NCBI GenBank assembly: GCA_003457145.1
Contig: DMSR01000289.1
Location: 706-12,284 of the forward strand
DNA length: 11,579 nucleotides
Direction: 5' to 3'
Origin: Bacillus sp. (in: firmicutes)
Lineage (GTDB): Bacteria; Bacillota; Bacilli; Bacillales; Cytobacillaceae
The first letter of the stretch is position 1. Every line of letters starts with the position of its first letter. Position numbers and translations under genes: made by a program. The notes below the pieces were generated by a model. That model ran no database searches, was not told where the DNA came from, and was given only the letters and a program-made list of their open reading frames with translations. Shown here in pieces: positions 1 through 6,654 of this stretch.

Positions 1-28
1 TTTTTGCTCCATGTTCACTATCAAGCAC
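1..28 (-). CDS. possible 5' end of a divergent gene running off the left edge
   Basis: On the minus strand a strong Shine-Dalgarno AGGAGG (complement of 32-37) precedes two usable starts. A TTG at 24-22 with 7-nt spacing would read MIVNMEQK. A GTG at 28-26 is closer and would read MLDSEHGAK. Both frames stay open to the edge, so at most nine codons are visible and no product can be named. The GTG frame is also open upstream back to about 163 on the minus strand, without another good ribosome site, so the region could instead be inside a longer reading frame. This is a weak call resting on the ribosome site alone. Confidence 0.25.
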
Positions 29-184
29 TTGCCTCCTCGGGACCGGATAAACTTGAGATGTGTACACTTTAGCTGGCGCCTGTTGCAAGTCTAAACCACC
101 GTGATTGGCATCAGATAAAACCTCAGTTTTATTTGCCTGCCCATGCTGACGAAGGAGCAGCAATGATTATTTGGATGAAAAATC

Positions 185-220
185 GTTTAATTTGCCCTGC
201 AGTTGGGTTCGTAGTACTAT
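185..220 (+). promoter_or_regulatory. candidate promoter (SigB-like, with overlapping SigA-like elements) for the PPOX gene
   Basis: GTTTAA (185-190), a 14-nt gap and GGGTTC (205-210) resemble the SigB general-stress pattern GTTTAA-N12-15-GGGTAT; the -35 matches fully and the -10 matches 4 of 6. An overlapping SigA-like alternative is TTGCCC (192-197), 17 nt, TACTAT (215-220), with 4 of 6 matches in each hexamer. Either gives a short leader to the start at 245. Choosing between them needs transcript data. Confidence 0.4.
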
Positions 221-244
221 TATGTTAGTTTAAGGAGGGTGAAT

Positions 245-700
245 ATGGCAAATCAAGTAGAACCTAAACTGATTAAACCTTTATTTGATGAACTTCAAAA
301 AGAACGTTTTGTAACCTTGGCAACAGTGGATCATGAAACGGGTGGACCGAATGTCAGTTCAATTTCATGGGTGATGGCGAAAGATGAGCAAACTCTTTAT
401 TTCGCAGTGGATAATCGCTCCCGTATTATACAAAACATAAAAAGTAATGATAAAGCTGTAATTAATGTAATAGCGAATGAATCAACCTATTCAATAAGCG
501 GTACATCAACCGTTAAGCAGGAGAAGCTTGATGAAGTTCCATTAAAGCTTGCACTGGTAGAAATCAAAATCAGTGAAGTCAGAGATGTCATGTTCTATGG
601 ATCAAAAATCGTCACTGAACCCCAATATGACAAAACCTATGATAAAGATGCTGCTGCCCGTCTAGATAAGCAGGTAATGGAGGCAATGAGAAAAGCTTAG
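245..700 (+). CDS. pyridoxamine 5'-phosphate oxidase-like (PPOX/FMN split-barrel) family protein
   Basis: The product is a soluble 151-residue protein with no signal peptide or membrane segment. The segment at about residues 18-95 (FVTLATVDHETGGPNVSSISWV, then TLYFAVDNRSRIIQNIKSNDKAVINVI) has the strand pattern and spacing of the FMN-binding split barrel of PNPOx-like proteins. It is shorter than true PdxH (about 210 residues), so a general flavin- or heme-binding or stress-related role is likelier than pyridoxal phosphate synthesis. The ATG at 245 is chosen because AAGGAGG at 232-238 sits 6 nt upstream; the in-frame GTG at 239 overlaps that site. It is a single-gene unit, convergent with the ylaJ-like gene and closed by a strong hairpin over its stop codon. 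A SigB-like promoter upstream fits stress regulation, as known for the B. subtilis family member YdaG. The substrate is unknown. Confidence 0.85.
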   Translation: MANQVEPKLIKPLFDELQKERFVTLATVDHETGGPNVSSISWVMAKDEQTLYFAVDNRSRIIQNIKSNDKAVINVIANESTYSISGTSTVKQEKLDEVPLKLALVEIKISEVRDVMFYGSKIVTEPQYDKTYDKDAAARLDKQVMEAMRKA

Positions 701-728
701 TCAATAGACTAAGCTTTTCTTAATGTTT
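689..728 (+). terminator. intrinsic terminator of the PPOX gene
   Basis: A perfect 14-bp stem has arms 689-702 and 707-720 around the 4-nt loop AATA. It includes the stop codon at 698-700 and is followed by TAATG and a run of T. On the minus strand the hairpin is not followed by a clear T-run, so it serves mainly the plus-strand gene, with weak action possible on the convergent ylaJ-like gene. Confidence 0.85.
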
Positions 729-785
729 TTTTAAGATCTATCCTGTTATTTGCACATCTTCTCTTAGCTTTCTGTGGTGTTCTAA

Positions 786-1370
786 CTATTTTTTATACTT
801 TGATTGCTGTTCCTGGTTTTTTTCAAGTTTTTCTGATTCTTGCTCGTTTAGCTTGTTCTTAGGTTTTTCTGTTGAATTTTTTGGTTGTGGTTCAATCATA
901 TCTGCAGGTACTTCTGGCATGATTCTTCCGGTTATATCAGACAGTTCATTCATAATCCCCTGGATTGGTGCTCCGTTTTGGATATCCTCTGAAATTTCCC
1001 TTAAACGAGCTGTGATATCTGGATCAGCGATTACGGCAGCCCGGGCGCCATGGGGATCCTTTTTTAATGTTTCGGCTACTGTGTATTTGACTGTATCTAC
1101 TTCTGATCTCTCCATTTTGGCATTGACGTTAATACCTACGATTGCATATCTGCCAATTACAACCGCTGCGGCATCGTCGACGTTGTGTATCCTGGTTGTC
1201 AGATTCACAAGATGCTCTGATATTTCCTGGCCTGATTGGCGGTCAACGTCCTGGAACACGCTGTTCTGGACCTTGACATTATGGTCCTTTTCGTTCCGAG
1301 CTTCATTATTGTCAGCATTACAGGCGCTGATAATCATTACTAAAGATATAGCCGCAATTAATCTTATCAC
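786..1370 (-). CDS. ylaJ: YhcN/YlaJ-family sporulation lipoprotein
   Basis: The product is a 194-residue probable lipoprotein. Residues 1-17 form a short positively charged and hydrophobic signal ending in the lipobox ISAC, which makes Cys17 the predicted lipidated residue. Residues of about 60-155 (VNLTTRIHNVDDAAAVVIGRYAIVG onward, with GINVNAK and KKDPHGARAAVIADPD) match the spore YhcN/YlaJ domain. Proteins of this family are found in the spore inner membrane and affect germination or outgrowth. The last 40 or so residues are a low-complexity tail rich in Lys, Glu, Gln and Asn, probably disordered. The GTG start at 1370 is supported by GGAGGG 6 nt upstream. The gene is divergent from ylaK, and the symbol rests on both the domain and this neighbourhood. 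A long open frame on the opposite strand is an antisense shadow. Confidence 0.88.
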   Translation of the reverse strand: MIRLIAAISLVMIISACNADNNEARNEKDHNVKVQNSVFQDVDRQSGQEISEHLVNLTTRIHNVDDAAAVVIGRYAIVGINVNAKMERSEVDTVKYTVAETLKKDPHGARAAVIADPDITARLREISEDIQNGAPIQGIMNELSDITGRIMPEVPADMIEPQPKNSTEKPKNKLNEQESEKLEKNQEQQSKYKK

Positions 1371-1424
1371 CTTAATCCCTCCGGATTTTTATTTTCCAAA
1401 ACATACAGCATCGAATTGTTCCAG

Positions 1425-1452
1425 CTTATATGATTAGACGCGAATTTTACAA
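1425..1452 (-). promoter_or_regulatory. candidate promoter of the ylaJ-like gene
   Basis: Reading the minus strand, TTGTAA (complement of 1447-1452), a 16-nt spacer and TATAAG (complement of 1425-1430) resemble a SigA promoter, with 4 of 6 and 5 of 6 matches. The -10 also reads CATATAA, which resembles forespore SigG/SigF -10 elements, but no matching -35 lies at 17-18 nt. A spore lipoprotein would be expected to use a forespore sigma factor, so the assignment is open. Confidence 0.35.
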
Positions 1453-1598
1453 AAAGAGCTTATAAAAAAAGAATTGCTCAAAGGTTATTGTGTAAATTTC
1501 CTTCTATCTTTATTCAGGAAAACATATATTTTACCAAAGTCCCGGCCAAGACTGCCAAGGTAATCCGGGCCGAGATCAAGAAGGCGGGAGGCATCAAC

Positions 1599-2939
1599 TT
1601 GAGTAAAATATATGTACTGGATACAAACGTCTTATTACAGGATCCCCATGCGCTTTTCTCTTTTCAAGATAATGAAGTTGTCATACCTGCTGTAGTTCTG
1701 GAGGAAGTGGATTCAAAGAAACGATATATGGATGAGATTGGCCGCAATGCACGACAAGTTTCAAGGCTAATAGACGGTATGAGGGACACAGGTAAGCTGC
1801 ACGAAAAAATCAGCCTCGAAGGAGGAGGCTCCCTTAGGATAGAGCTTAATCATCGTTCTTTTCACGAGCTGCAGGAAATTTTTGTTGAAAAGACAAATGA
1901 CAATCGGATTCTTGCTGTAGCCAAGAATTTAAGCCTGGAGGAACAGACAAAGGAAAATGGCCGTACAGTTATTCTTGTCAGCAAAGACGCGCTTGTTAGG
2001 GTGAAAGCCGATGCAATAGGGCTGCTTGCAGAGGATTTTCTCAGTGATCGGGTAGTTGAACTTGATCATTTGTACTCGGGTCACGCAGAAGTGTATCTTG
2101 AAATTGAGATACTTAACCGATTTTATGAAAAAGGTGAGCTTGAAATATCTGACCTGAATGGACAGAACTTTGTATACCCTAATCAATTTCTTATTATGAA
2201 GGATATACTTGGGAGTTCGGCATCAGCGATTGGCATGGTAGACAGCAGGAAGAAAAAAGTGAAGAAATTGGTGTTCGAACATGAGGCAAAGCAAATTTGG
2301 GGTATAAGGCCAAGAAATGTGCAGCAAATTTTGGCAATAGAATTGCTATTACGGCAAGACATGCCCCTGATTACTCTAACCGGCCGAGCAGGAACAGGGA
2401 AAACATTGCTTGCATTGGCTTCAGGACTCTTTCAGACTGAGGACCTGGGTGTCTTTAAGAAGCTTCTAGTTGCAAGACCGATTGTGCCAGTCGGAAAGGA
2501 TTTAGGGTTTTTGCCTGGGGAAAAGCAGGAGAAGCTTAGGCCATGGATGCAGCCGATCTATGATAATCTTGAGTACTTATTCAATACGAAAAAACCAGGT
2601 GAATTAGATGCAATCCTTGCGGGAATGGGGTCAATTGAAGTAGAGGCACTGACTTATATCAGGGGAAGAAGCATCCCTGATCAATTTATCATTATCGATG
2701 AAGCTCAGAATTTAACGAAGCATGAAGTTAAAACAATCCTAACAAGAGTCGGTGAGCGTAGTAAGATTGTCCTGATGGGAGATCCAGATCAAATCGATCA
2801 TCCCTATCTAGATGCCTATAACAACGGACTGACCTATGTTGTGGAGAAATTCAAGGATCAGCAAATTGCCGGCCACGTTCAGCTGGTGAAAGGCGAGCGG
2901 TCTGCACTGGCTCAGCTCGCAGCTGACTTATTAAAATGA
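1599..2939 (+). CDS. ylaK: PIN domain-PhoH ATPase protein YlaK
   Basis: This 446-residue cytoplasmic protein joins an N-terminal PIN nuclease domain to a C-terminal PhoH-type P-loop ATPase, the architecture of the PhoH2 proteins studied in mycobacteria as RNA helicase/ribonucleases. The PIN fold starts at once (IYVLDTNVLLQDP, residues 4-16), with acidic candidates D8, E35/E36, D101 and D130. The ATPase shows Walker A G262-x4-G-K268-T269, Walker B with D367-E368 in FIIIDEAQ, and the motif G394-D-P-D-Q-I-D400. The TTG at 1599 is chosen because GGGAGG lies 7 nt upstream and the PIN motif begins there. The frame is open back to 1488, but without a ribosome site. The gene stands alone: ylaJ-like is divergent and ylaL-like convergent. 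The RNA substrate in Bacillus is not established; the family assignment is very safe. Confidence 0.95.
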   Translation: MSKIYVLDTNVLLQDPHALFSFQDNEVVIPAVVLEEVDSKKRYMDEIGRNARQVSRLIDGMRDTGKLHEKISLEGGGSLRIELNHRSFHELQEIFVEKTNDNRILAVAKNLSLEEQTKENGRTVILVSKDALVRVKADAIGLLAEDFLSDRVVELDHLYSGHAEVYLEIEILNRFYEKGELEISDLNGQNFVYPNQFLIMKDILGSSASAIGMVDSRKKKVKKLVFEHEAKQIWGIRPRNVQQILAIELLLRQDMPLITLTGRAGTGKTLLALASGLFQTEDLGVFKKLLVARPIVPVGKDLGFLPGEKQEKLRPWMQPIYDNLEYLFNTKKPGELDAILAGMGSIEVEALTYIRGRSIPDQFIIIDEAQNLTKHEVKTILTRVGERSKIVLMGDPDQIDHPYLDAYNNGLTYVVEKFKDQQIAGHVQLVKGERSALAQLAADLLK

Positions 2940-2942
2940 AAG

Positions 2943-2968
2943 AACGGGCATCTGAAAAGATGCCCGTT
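2943..2968. terminator. hairpin between convergent ylaK and the ylaL-like gene
   Basis: A perfect 10-bp GC-rich stem has arms 2943-2952 and 2959-2968 with the loop TGAAAA, 3 nt after the ylaK stop. On the plus strand no T-run follows. On the minus strand it is followed by CTTTCATTTT, so it acts better for the ylaL-like gene and probably also protects the ylaK 3' end. Confidence 0.7.
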
Positions 2969-2984
2969 GGCTAAACCCTACATA

Positions 2985-3482
2985 CTATTCAATTGAAAAA
3001 CCCGATATATTCTTAATTGGACTTGCATAATTGCTTCCATCCTTATAATAAGCATGCAAAGGTCCATCTTCACTTAATGGCTTGCCATTTTTAGAAAACC
3101 CAAGTATTAATCCGTAGGCGTCCTCGAGTGAAATTCTAAGTTCATCTTTTCCACATTCAATAACCACACTCTCAGCATTTTCTTTTGGCTCCGCATTAGA
3201 AAGGAAGGGTTTGAAAGGAATTCCGAAGGTTCCATTAAGTACTTTTTCTTTCTGGAATTTGCCTTCAGTTTTTAAAGTTGGCGGATACACGGCTCCCTCC
3301 ATGATTTCTCGGTCCCAATGCCTGGAGATTGATTTGGTATAGTCTTCAAGACTGCTGTCGACAGTTTGTTCCTGTTGAAAATATGTATTAAGGTCTACTT
3401 TTCGATCGTCAAAAATCCACACACCCGGATCAAGTGTGATCTTATATTTAACTCTGCCTCTAATAGGTATGATTGATTCCAT
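2985..3482 (-). CDS. ylaL: YlaL-like protein of unknown function
   Basis: The product is a soluble 165-residue protein with no signal peptide, membrane segment or catalytic motif that I can recognise. Its most distinctive parts are IIPIRGRVKYKITLDPGVWIFDDRKVDLNTYF near the N-terminus, HWDREIMEG in the middle, and PLSEDGPLHAYYKDGS near the C-terminus. The name is inferred from position, because ylaL lies between ylaK and ylaN in B. subtilis. ATG 3482 is preferred over the in-frame ATG 3500 (which adds MSWRDH). GGAGG lies 6 nt before 3482, and the predicted promoter would start transcription only a few bases before 3500, leaving no room for a ribosome site there. If a further-upstream promoter is used, 3500 remains possible. 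A 13-bp inverted repeat overlaps its ribosome site and -35 element. Confidence 0.75.
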   Translation of the reverse strand: MESIIPIRGRVKYKITLDPGVWIFDDRKVDLNTYFQQEQTVDSSLEDYTKSISRHWDREIMEGAVYPPTLKTEGKFQKEKVLNGTFGIPFKPFLSNAEPKENAESVVIECGKDELRISLEDAYGLILGFSKNGKPLSEDGPLHAYYKDGSNYASPIKNISGFSIE

Positions 3483-3488
3483 ATGATC

Positions 3489-3543
3489 CCTCCATGACAT
3501 TCTCCTTTAAGTATAACTTTATTCATAAAAAATGTCATGGAGG
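3489..3543. repeat. perfect 13-bp inverted repeat spanning the ylaL-like promoter and ribosome site
   Basis: CCTCCATGACATT (3489-3501) and AATGTCATGGAGG (3531-3543) are exact reverse complements separated by 29 nt. On the minus strand the first arm reached carries the -35 ATGACA, the interval carries the -10 TATACT, and the second arm carries the ribosome site GGAGG. It could be a two-site operator for a regulator, a fold-back duplication, or a hairpin that masks the ribosome site if transcription starts further upstream. Confidence 0.8.
3510..3538 (-). promoter_or_regulatory. SigA-type promoter of the ylaL-like gene
   Basis: On the minus strand ATGACA (complement of 3533-3538), a 17-nt spacer and TATACT (complement of 3510-3515) match the SigA consensus at 5 of 6 positions in each hexamer. 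The expected transcript start is near 3503, giving a leader of about 20 nt that contains the GGAGG site before ATG 3482. This is the best-looking promoter in the window. Confidence 0.7.
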
Positions 3544-3589
3544 CAGTAATTCATGCTTTCCGCAAATATTTTCTGAATCCTTAATATTC

Positions 3590-3618
3590 TTGCATTTTTC
3601 CTTACTAGAGGGTAAAAT
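3590..3618 (+). promoter_or_regulatory. candidate SigA promoter of ylaN
   Basis: TTGCAT (3590-3595), a 17-nt spacer and TAAAAT (3613-3618) give a weak -35 and a 5-of-6 -10. The predicted start is about 35-40 nt before the ylaN start codon. The divergent ylaL-like promoter lies about 50 bp away. Confidence 0.5.
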
Positions 3619-3662
3619 TTAAAGATAGGATCGGGTAATCGCTCGGAAACGGGGGGATCAAG

Positions 3663-3944
3663 TTGGCGTCTGATATGATAATAAACCATCAGGAAAAAGC
3701 CCATGCCTTGTTAAAGGCTGACGCTGATAAAATTTTAAAGCTGATCAAGGTGCAAATGGATAACCTGACAATGCCTCAATGCCCTCTCTATGAAGAGGTT
3801 TTGGATACGCAAATGTTCGGATTATCGAGAGAAATAGATTTTGCAGTCAGGCTCGGCTTAATCGAAGAATCAGATGGGAAGGTAATCCTCGAACAACTAG
3901 AGAGAGAGCTTTCCGTACTTCATGAAGCTTCGCTAAAAAAATAA
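3663..3944 (+). CDS. ylaN: YlaN family (UPF0358) protein, iron homeostasis
   Basis: This small cytoplasmic protein of 93 residues has the usual length of the family. The sequence [45 protein letters not shown] covers the highly conserved core, predicted as a helical bundle, and Cys40 lies in MPQCPLYEE. In B. subtilis and Staphylococcus aureus, YlaN is tied to iron homeostasis and has been reported to interact with Fur; its loss is tolerated better with added iron. The start is a TTG at 3663, with a run of six G (3651-3656) 6 nt upstream; ATG 3675 is too far from that site. The gene is transcribed alone, with its own promoter and terminator. Confidence 0.93.
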   Translation: MASDMIINHQEKAHALLKADADKILKLIKVQMDNLTMPQCPLYEEVLDTQMFGLSREIDFAVRLGLIEESDGKVILEQLERELSVLHEASLKK

Positions 3945-3954
3945 ACCATAAAAG

Positions 3955-3989
3955 CTCAAATTGTCCTAATGGATTGTTTGAGTTTTTTT
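3955..3989 (+). terminator. terminator of ylaN
   Basis: CTCAAA (3955-3960) pairs with TTTGAG (3977-3982), with a short inner TCC/GGA pairing and a weak internal loop between them. Seven T residues follow at 3983-3989. It lies 10 nt after the ylaN stop. Confidence 0.8.
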
Positions 3990-4074
3990 GTGACTTCAGT
4001 TAGCTATGGTTGTTTAGATTTCTCCTCTATGACATAATTTAAGAGAGTTTTACGTTTTAACTAAACTTTTCACC

Positions 4075-4108
4075 CAAACAGGCAGGAAAAACCTACTTAT
4101 AGTAGAAT
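4075..4108 (+). promoter_or_regulatory. weak candidate promoter region of ftsW
   Basis: TATAGT (4098-4103) is a 5-of-6 SigA -10, and CAAACA (4075-4080) is a poor -35 at 17-nt spacing. TAGAAT (4103-4108) is an alternative -10. The ylaN terminator upstream implies that ftsW needs its own promoter, but the hexamers alone do not fix it. Confidence 0.3.
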
Positions 4109-4141
4109 AGATAAAACAACTTAGAAGATGGGGAAGAGACG

Positions 4142-5341
4142 ATGTTTAAAAAAATACTTAAATCCTATGACTATTCTTTGATCATTGTAGTAACACTATT
4201 GTGCCTGTTCGGCCTTGTCATGGTTTACAGTGCAAGCATGGTCACCCGTTATGAAGTCCCAAGCGACTTTTTCTACCAAAAACAGAAATATAATCTATTG
4301 GCTTCTCTAGCTGTATTCCTAATCGCCGCGATATTTCCTTACAAGGCGATGAAGAGCACCAAAATTCTCCTTCCAATGGTTGCGTTGACTCTTTCGGGGT
4401 TAATCGTCTTATTCGCAGTCGGGAAGGTAGCAGGGAACGCCTTGAGCTGGATTGAATTAGGCGCGCGCAGCATCCAGCCTTCTGAACTGGCAAAATTGAG
4501 TGTGATTATCTATCTTTCTGCAGTGTATGCGAAAAAGCAATCTTACATTAACGAATTCAATAAAGGTGTTCTCCCGCCGTTACTATTTCTTGTAATGGTA
4601 TTTTTCTTAATAGCGCTTCAGCCCGATTTCGGTACTGCAGGAATTATAATGCTTATTGCTGCTGCTATAATTTTATCTTCAGGCATGAATTTAAAGAACA
4701 TAATGAAGCTGATCATGATTGTTGTCATTTTGCTTGTACCGGTTTCGCTGATCTTAAAAGATGAGATTTTCTCGGAAAAAAGGATGGATCGACTGACATC
4801 CTACAGCAACCCTTTCCTGGACGAGCAAAAATCAGGTTACCAGCTGTCTAATGCTTATTACGCGATCGGTGCAGGAGGATTAAGTGGTCTGGGATTGGGT
4901 GAGAGCAATCAAAAACTAGGTTACTTGCCAGAAGCGCATACTGATTTCATTATTGCGGTGATAGCTGAAGAGCTAGGCATTTTCGGGGTTGGATTTGTTC
5001 TCCTCAGCCTTGCTTTTATTGTATTAAAAGGAATCTATATTGGGCTGAAATGCAAGGATCCATTTGGCAGCCTCCTAGCTATCGGAATCGCGAGCATGAT
5101 TGGCATCCAGTCATTCATCAATCTGGGAGGAGCAACGGGTGTAATTCCATTGACTGGAGTCCCGCTTCCATTTGTAAGTTATGGTGGTTCTTCCTTGCTG
5201 CAGCTTGCTATAGCAATCGGTATCCTAGTGAATGTCTCTATGTTCGTCAATTATGAAGAGAAATACAAGAAGGATAAAGCTGTCCAGGGAAAACCTGATC
5301 GAATGGAAGTACCAAACAATACATTTACTTTCAGGTCATAA
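4142..5341 (+). CDS. ftsW: cell division peptidoglycan polymerase FtsW (SEDS family)
   Basis: This 399-residue polytopic membrane protein has about ten hydrophobic segments. SEDS proteins polymerise lipid II into glycan strands; FtsW works at the division septum with a cognate class B penicillin-binding protein. Visible hallmarks are YSASMV near TM1, IQPSELAKLS, LQPDFGTAG, the extracellular loop AYYAIGAGGLSGLGLG then LGYLPEAHTDFIIAVIAEELG, and VPLPFVSYGGSS near the end. D268 in AHTDF aligns with the catalytic aspartate of FtsW/RodA. I call FtsW rather than RodA from position next to ylaN and upstream of the cta genes, as in B. subtilis. ATG 4142 has only a modest ribosome site (GGGGAAG). The usual downstream neighbour pycA is absent. 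Confidence 0.94.
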   Translation: MFKKILKSYDYSLIIVVTLLCLFGLVMVYSASMVTRYEVPSDFFYQKQKYNLLASLAVFLIAAIFPYKAMKSTKILLPMVALTLSGLIVLFAVGKVAGNALSWIELGARSIQPSELAKLSVIIYLSAVYAKKQSYINEFNKGVLPPLLFLVMVFFLIALQPDFGTAGIIMLIAAAIILSSGMNLKNIMKLIMIVVILLVPVSLILKDEIFSEKRMDRLTSYSNPFLDEQKSGYQLSNAYYAIGAGGLSGLGLGESNQKLGYLPEAHTDFIIAVIAEELGIFGVGFVLLSLAFIVLKGIYIGLKCKDPFGSLLAIGIASMIGIQSFINLGGATGVIPLTGVPLPFVSYGGSSLLQLAIAIGILVNVSMFVNYEEKYKKDKAVQGKPDRMEVPNNTFTFRS

Positions 5342-5431
5342 GGAGAAAAAAGCGCATTTGGAGGATTGGTGGCTTCATTGACGATAAAAGTAATGCATTA
5401 GTGTACATCGGGAGTCAAGTTAAAAAGCTAT

Positions 5432-5472
5432 AAATAAAGAAGCTGCAGCATTCGCTGCAGCTTCTTTATTTT
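5432..5472. terminator. shared bidirectional terminator of ftsW and ctaA
   Basis: A perfect 18-bp stem (5432-5449 with 5454-5471) closes on the loop ATTC. The A/T-rich outer part provides T-rich tails on both strands, and both transcripts end convergently here. The right arm contains the ctaA stop codon (5466-5468). Confidence 0.88.
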
Positions 5473-6422
5473 GCTTTTGCCGGTGGAAGGTCAGTCGGTT
5501 TAGGGTTTTCTAGGTTTGATTGATTTTTCTTACTTCTGGAAACTAGCAACAGCAAATAGCTAAAGACACCAAACAACAGAGATATAAAGAATGCGTGAGC
5601 CAAAGCCACATATAGATTCAGCCTAGTAAAAATGATTAAAGCTCCAGCGAAGACCTGTAAGGAGACAAGGATGAAGGATAGGATCCAACCCCAATAGACA
5701 GGCGTCTGATGCTTATAATTTTTTACAGCAAGGTAGGTGACGTAAGCAATCCATATAAATATAATACCAGCAACTGCCCTGTGACCCATTTGTACCCACT
5801 CGTATATATTGGTTGGGAGCAGAGCCCCTGAGTTCGTACATAATGGCCAATCCTTGCAAACAAGGCTCGCGTTCATATGCCTGACAAGCGCACCGGTATA
5901 AACGACCATATATGTGTAGATTGTAAGACCGATAATATGAAATTTCATTCTTCTGTCGATCACAAGCTTTTCTGCCTGGAATTTTTTATCAACTTCAAAA
6001 ATCAGCAAGGTCAATAAAAGAACAGCAGCAAAAGAAATTAATGAAATCCCGAAATGAAGAGCTAGGACGAAGTCTGACTGTCCCCAGACCACAGCCGCCG
6101 CCCCGATCAAAGCCTGCAGCATTAAAAAGAAAAAGGATAAAACAGATAAAAATTTTGTCTCGCGTATATGGCCAATTGCACGCCAAGTCCAGATTGATAG
6201 AACCAGGACCATTATGCCGACACTTCCGGAGACAAGCCTGTGTGCGAGTTCTATGACTAGCTCAGGCGTAATATCGGTAGGGACAAATTCTCCATTGCAC
6301 AAAGGCCAGGAACGTCCGCATCCCATTCCGGACTCTGTCTTGGTTACAAGTGCTCCTCCGAGCAATACAAAAAGCATTCCTATTGTGGTAGCAACTGCTA
6401 ACCACTTAAGGGAACGGTTCAT
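5466..6422 (-). CDS. ctaA: heme A synthase CtaA
   Basis: CtaA oxidises the methyl group of heme O to the formyl group of heme A, needed by the oxidase encoded nearby. The 318-residue protein has eight predicted membrane segments in two similar halves. Each half has the Cys pair of the Gram-positive type: C35 and C42 ([11 protein letters not shown]), and C189 and C195 (LVCKDWPLC). Heme-ligand histidines are visible at H61 (in ELAHR), H123 (LALHFG), H214 (MGHRA) and H276 (ALAHA). ATG 6422 is used; AGGTGAT lies 8 nt upstream, and the TTG just before it (6425) is not needed. The C-terminus is a short polar Pro/Lys tail. It is transcribed away from ctaB, as in B. subtilis, where ResD controls ctaA. 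Confidence 0.96.
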   Translation of the reverse strand: MNRSLKWLAVATTIGMLFVLLGGALVTKTESGMGCGRSWPLCNGEFVPTDITPELVIELAHRLVSGSVGIMVLVLSIWTWRAIGHIRETKFLSVLSFFFLMLQALIGAAAVVWGQSDFVLALHFGISLISFAAVLLLTLLIFEVDKKFQAEKLVIDRRMKFHIIGLTIYTYMVVYTGALVRHMNASLVCKDWPLCTNSGALLPTNIYEWVQMGHRAVAGIIFIWIAYVTYLAVKNYKHQTPVYWGWILSFILVSLQVFAGALIIFTRLNLYVALAHAFFISLLFGVFSYLLLLVSRSKKNQSNLENPKPTDLPPAKAK

Positions 6423-6618
6423 CAATAAATCACCTGCTTACTAAAAGTTCGTTGAGTTGTCAAACAATCGACTTGACATGTATAATATAGGAATAAATGA
6501 ATATGCTTAATATTCTCTCCATATAATATCGGATTTTGGCGAAAAAGGATGGAAAGCAACACTATAGATACTACACAATAAACATCAATTATTCAATACT
6601 TCGTTTTATTACTTGAAA

Positions 6619-6654
6619 GATGTGATTTACATGGTAAAGACATCCTTTTCTTTT
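6619..6654 (+). other. hairpin with T-rich tail in the ctaB upstream region
   Basis: GATGT-GA-TTTAC (6619-6630) and GTAAA-G-ACATC (6634-6644) pair around the loop ATG with one uneven bulge. CTTTTCTTTT follows. It has the outline of a weak intrinsic terminator on the plus strand, but no upstream gene or clear promoter explains it, so chance in AT-rich DNA is possible. Confidence 0.3.

Noticed and set aside
107..137. Hairpin (ATAAAAC/GTTTTAT with an outer GGCA/TGCC) considered as the terminator of an upstream gene
   Set aside because: The stem is short and AT-rich with an uneven internal loop and no T-run after it, and no upstream gene end is recognisable.
853..1437. A 194-codon open frame on the plus strand opposite the ylaJ-like gene
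   Set aside because: It has no ribosome site and reads as Ser/Ile/Leu-rich antisense; the minus strand carries a clear lipobox and a known domain.
1488..1598. N-terminal extension of YlaK from TTG 1488
   Set aside because: It has no ribosome site, and the conserved PIN motif begins right after the TTG at 1599, which has one.
5357..5402. Short frames after ftsW preceded by GGAGG, considered as a pycA remnant or a small peptide
   Set aside because: They are ten codons or fewer with poor spacing and no resemblance to the pyruvate carboxylase N-terminus.
6458..6463. Perfect minus-strand TTGACA upstream of ctaA
   Set aside because: The -10 at 17 nt is poor (TAAGCA), and transcription would begin within or after the ctaA ribosome site.
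6473..6486. TTGACA and TATAAT together on the plus strand
   Set aside because: They are only 2 nt apart, so they cannot form one promoter; TTGACA lacks a -10 at 16-18 nt.
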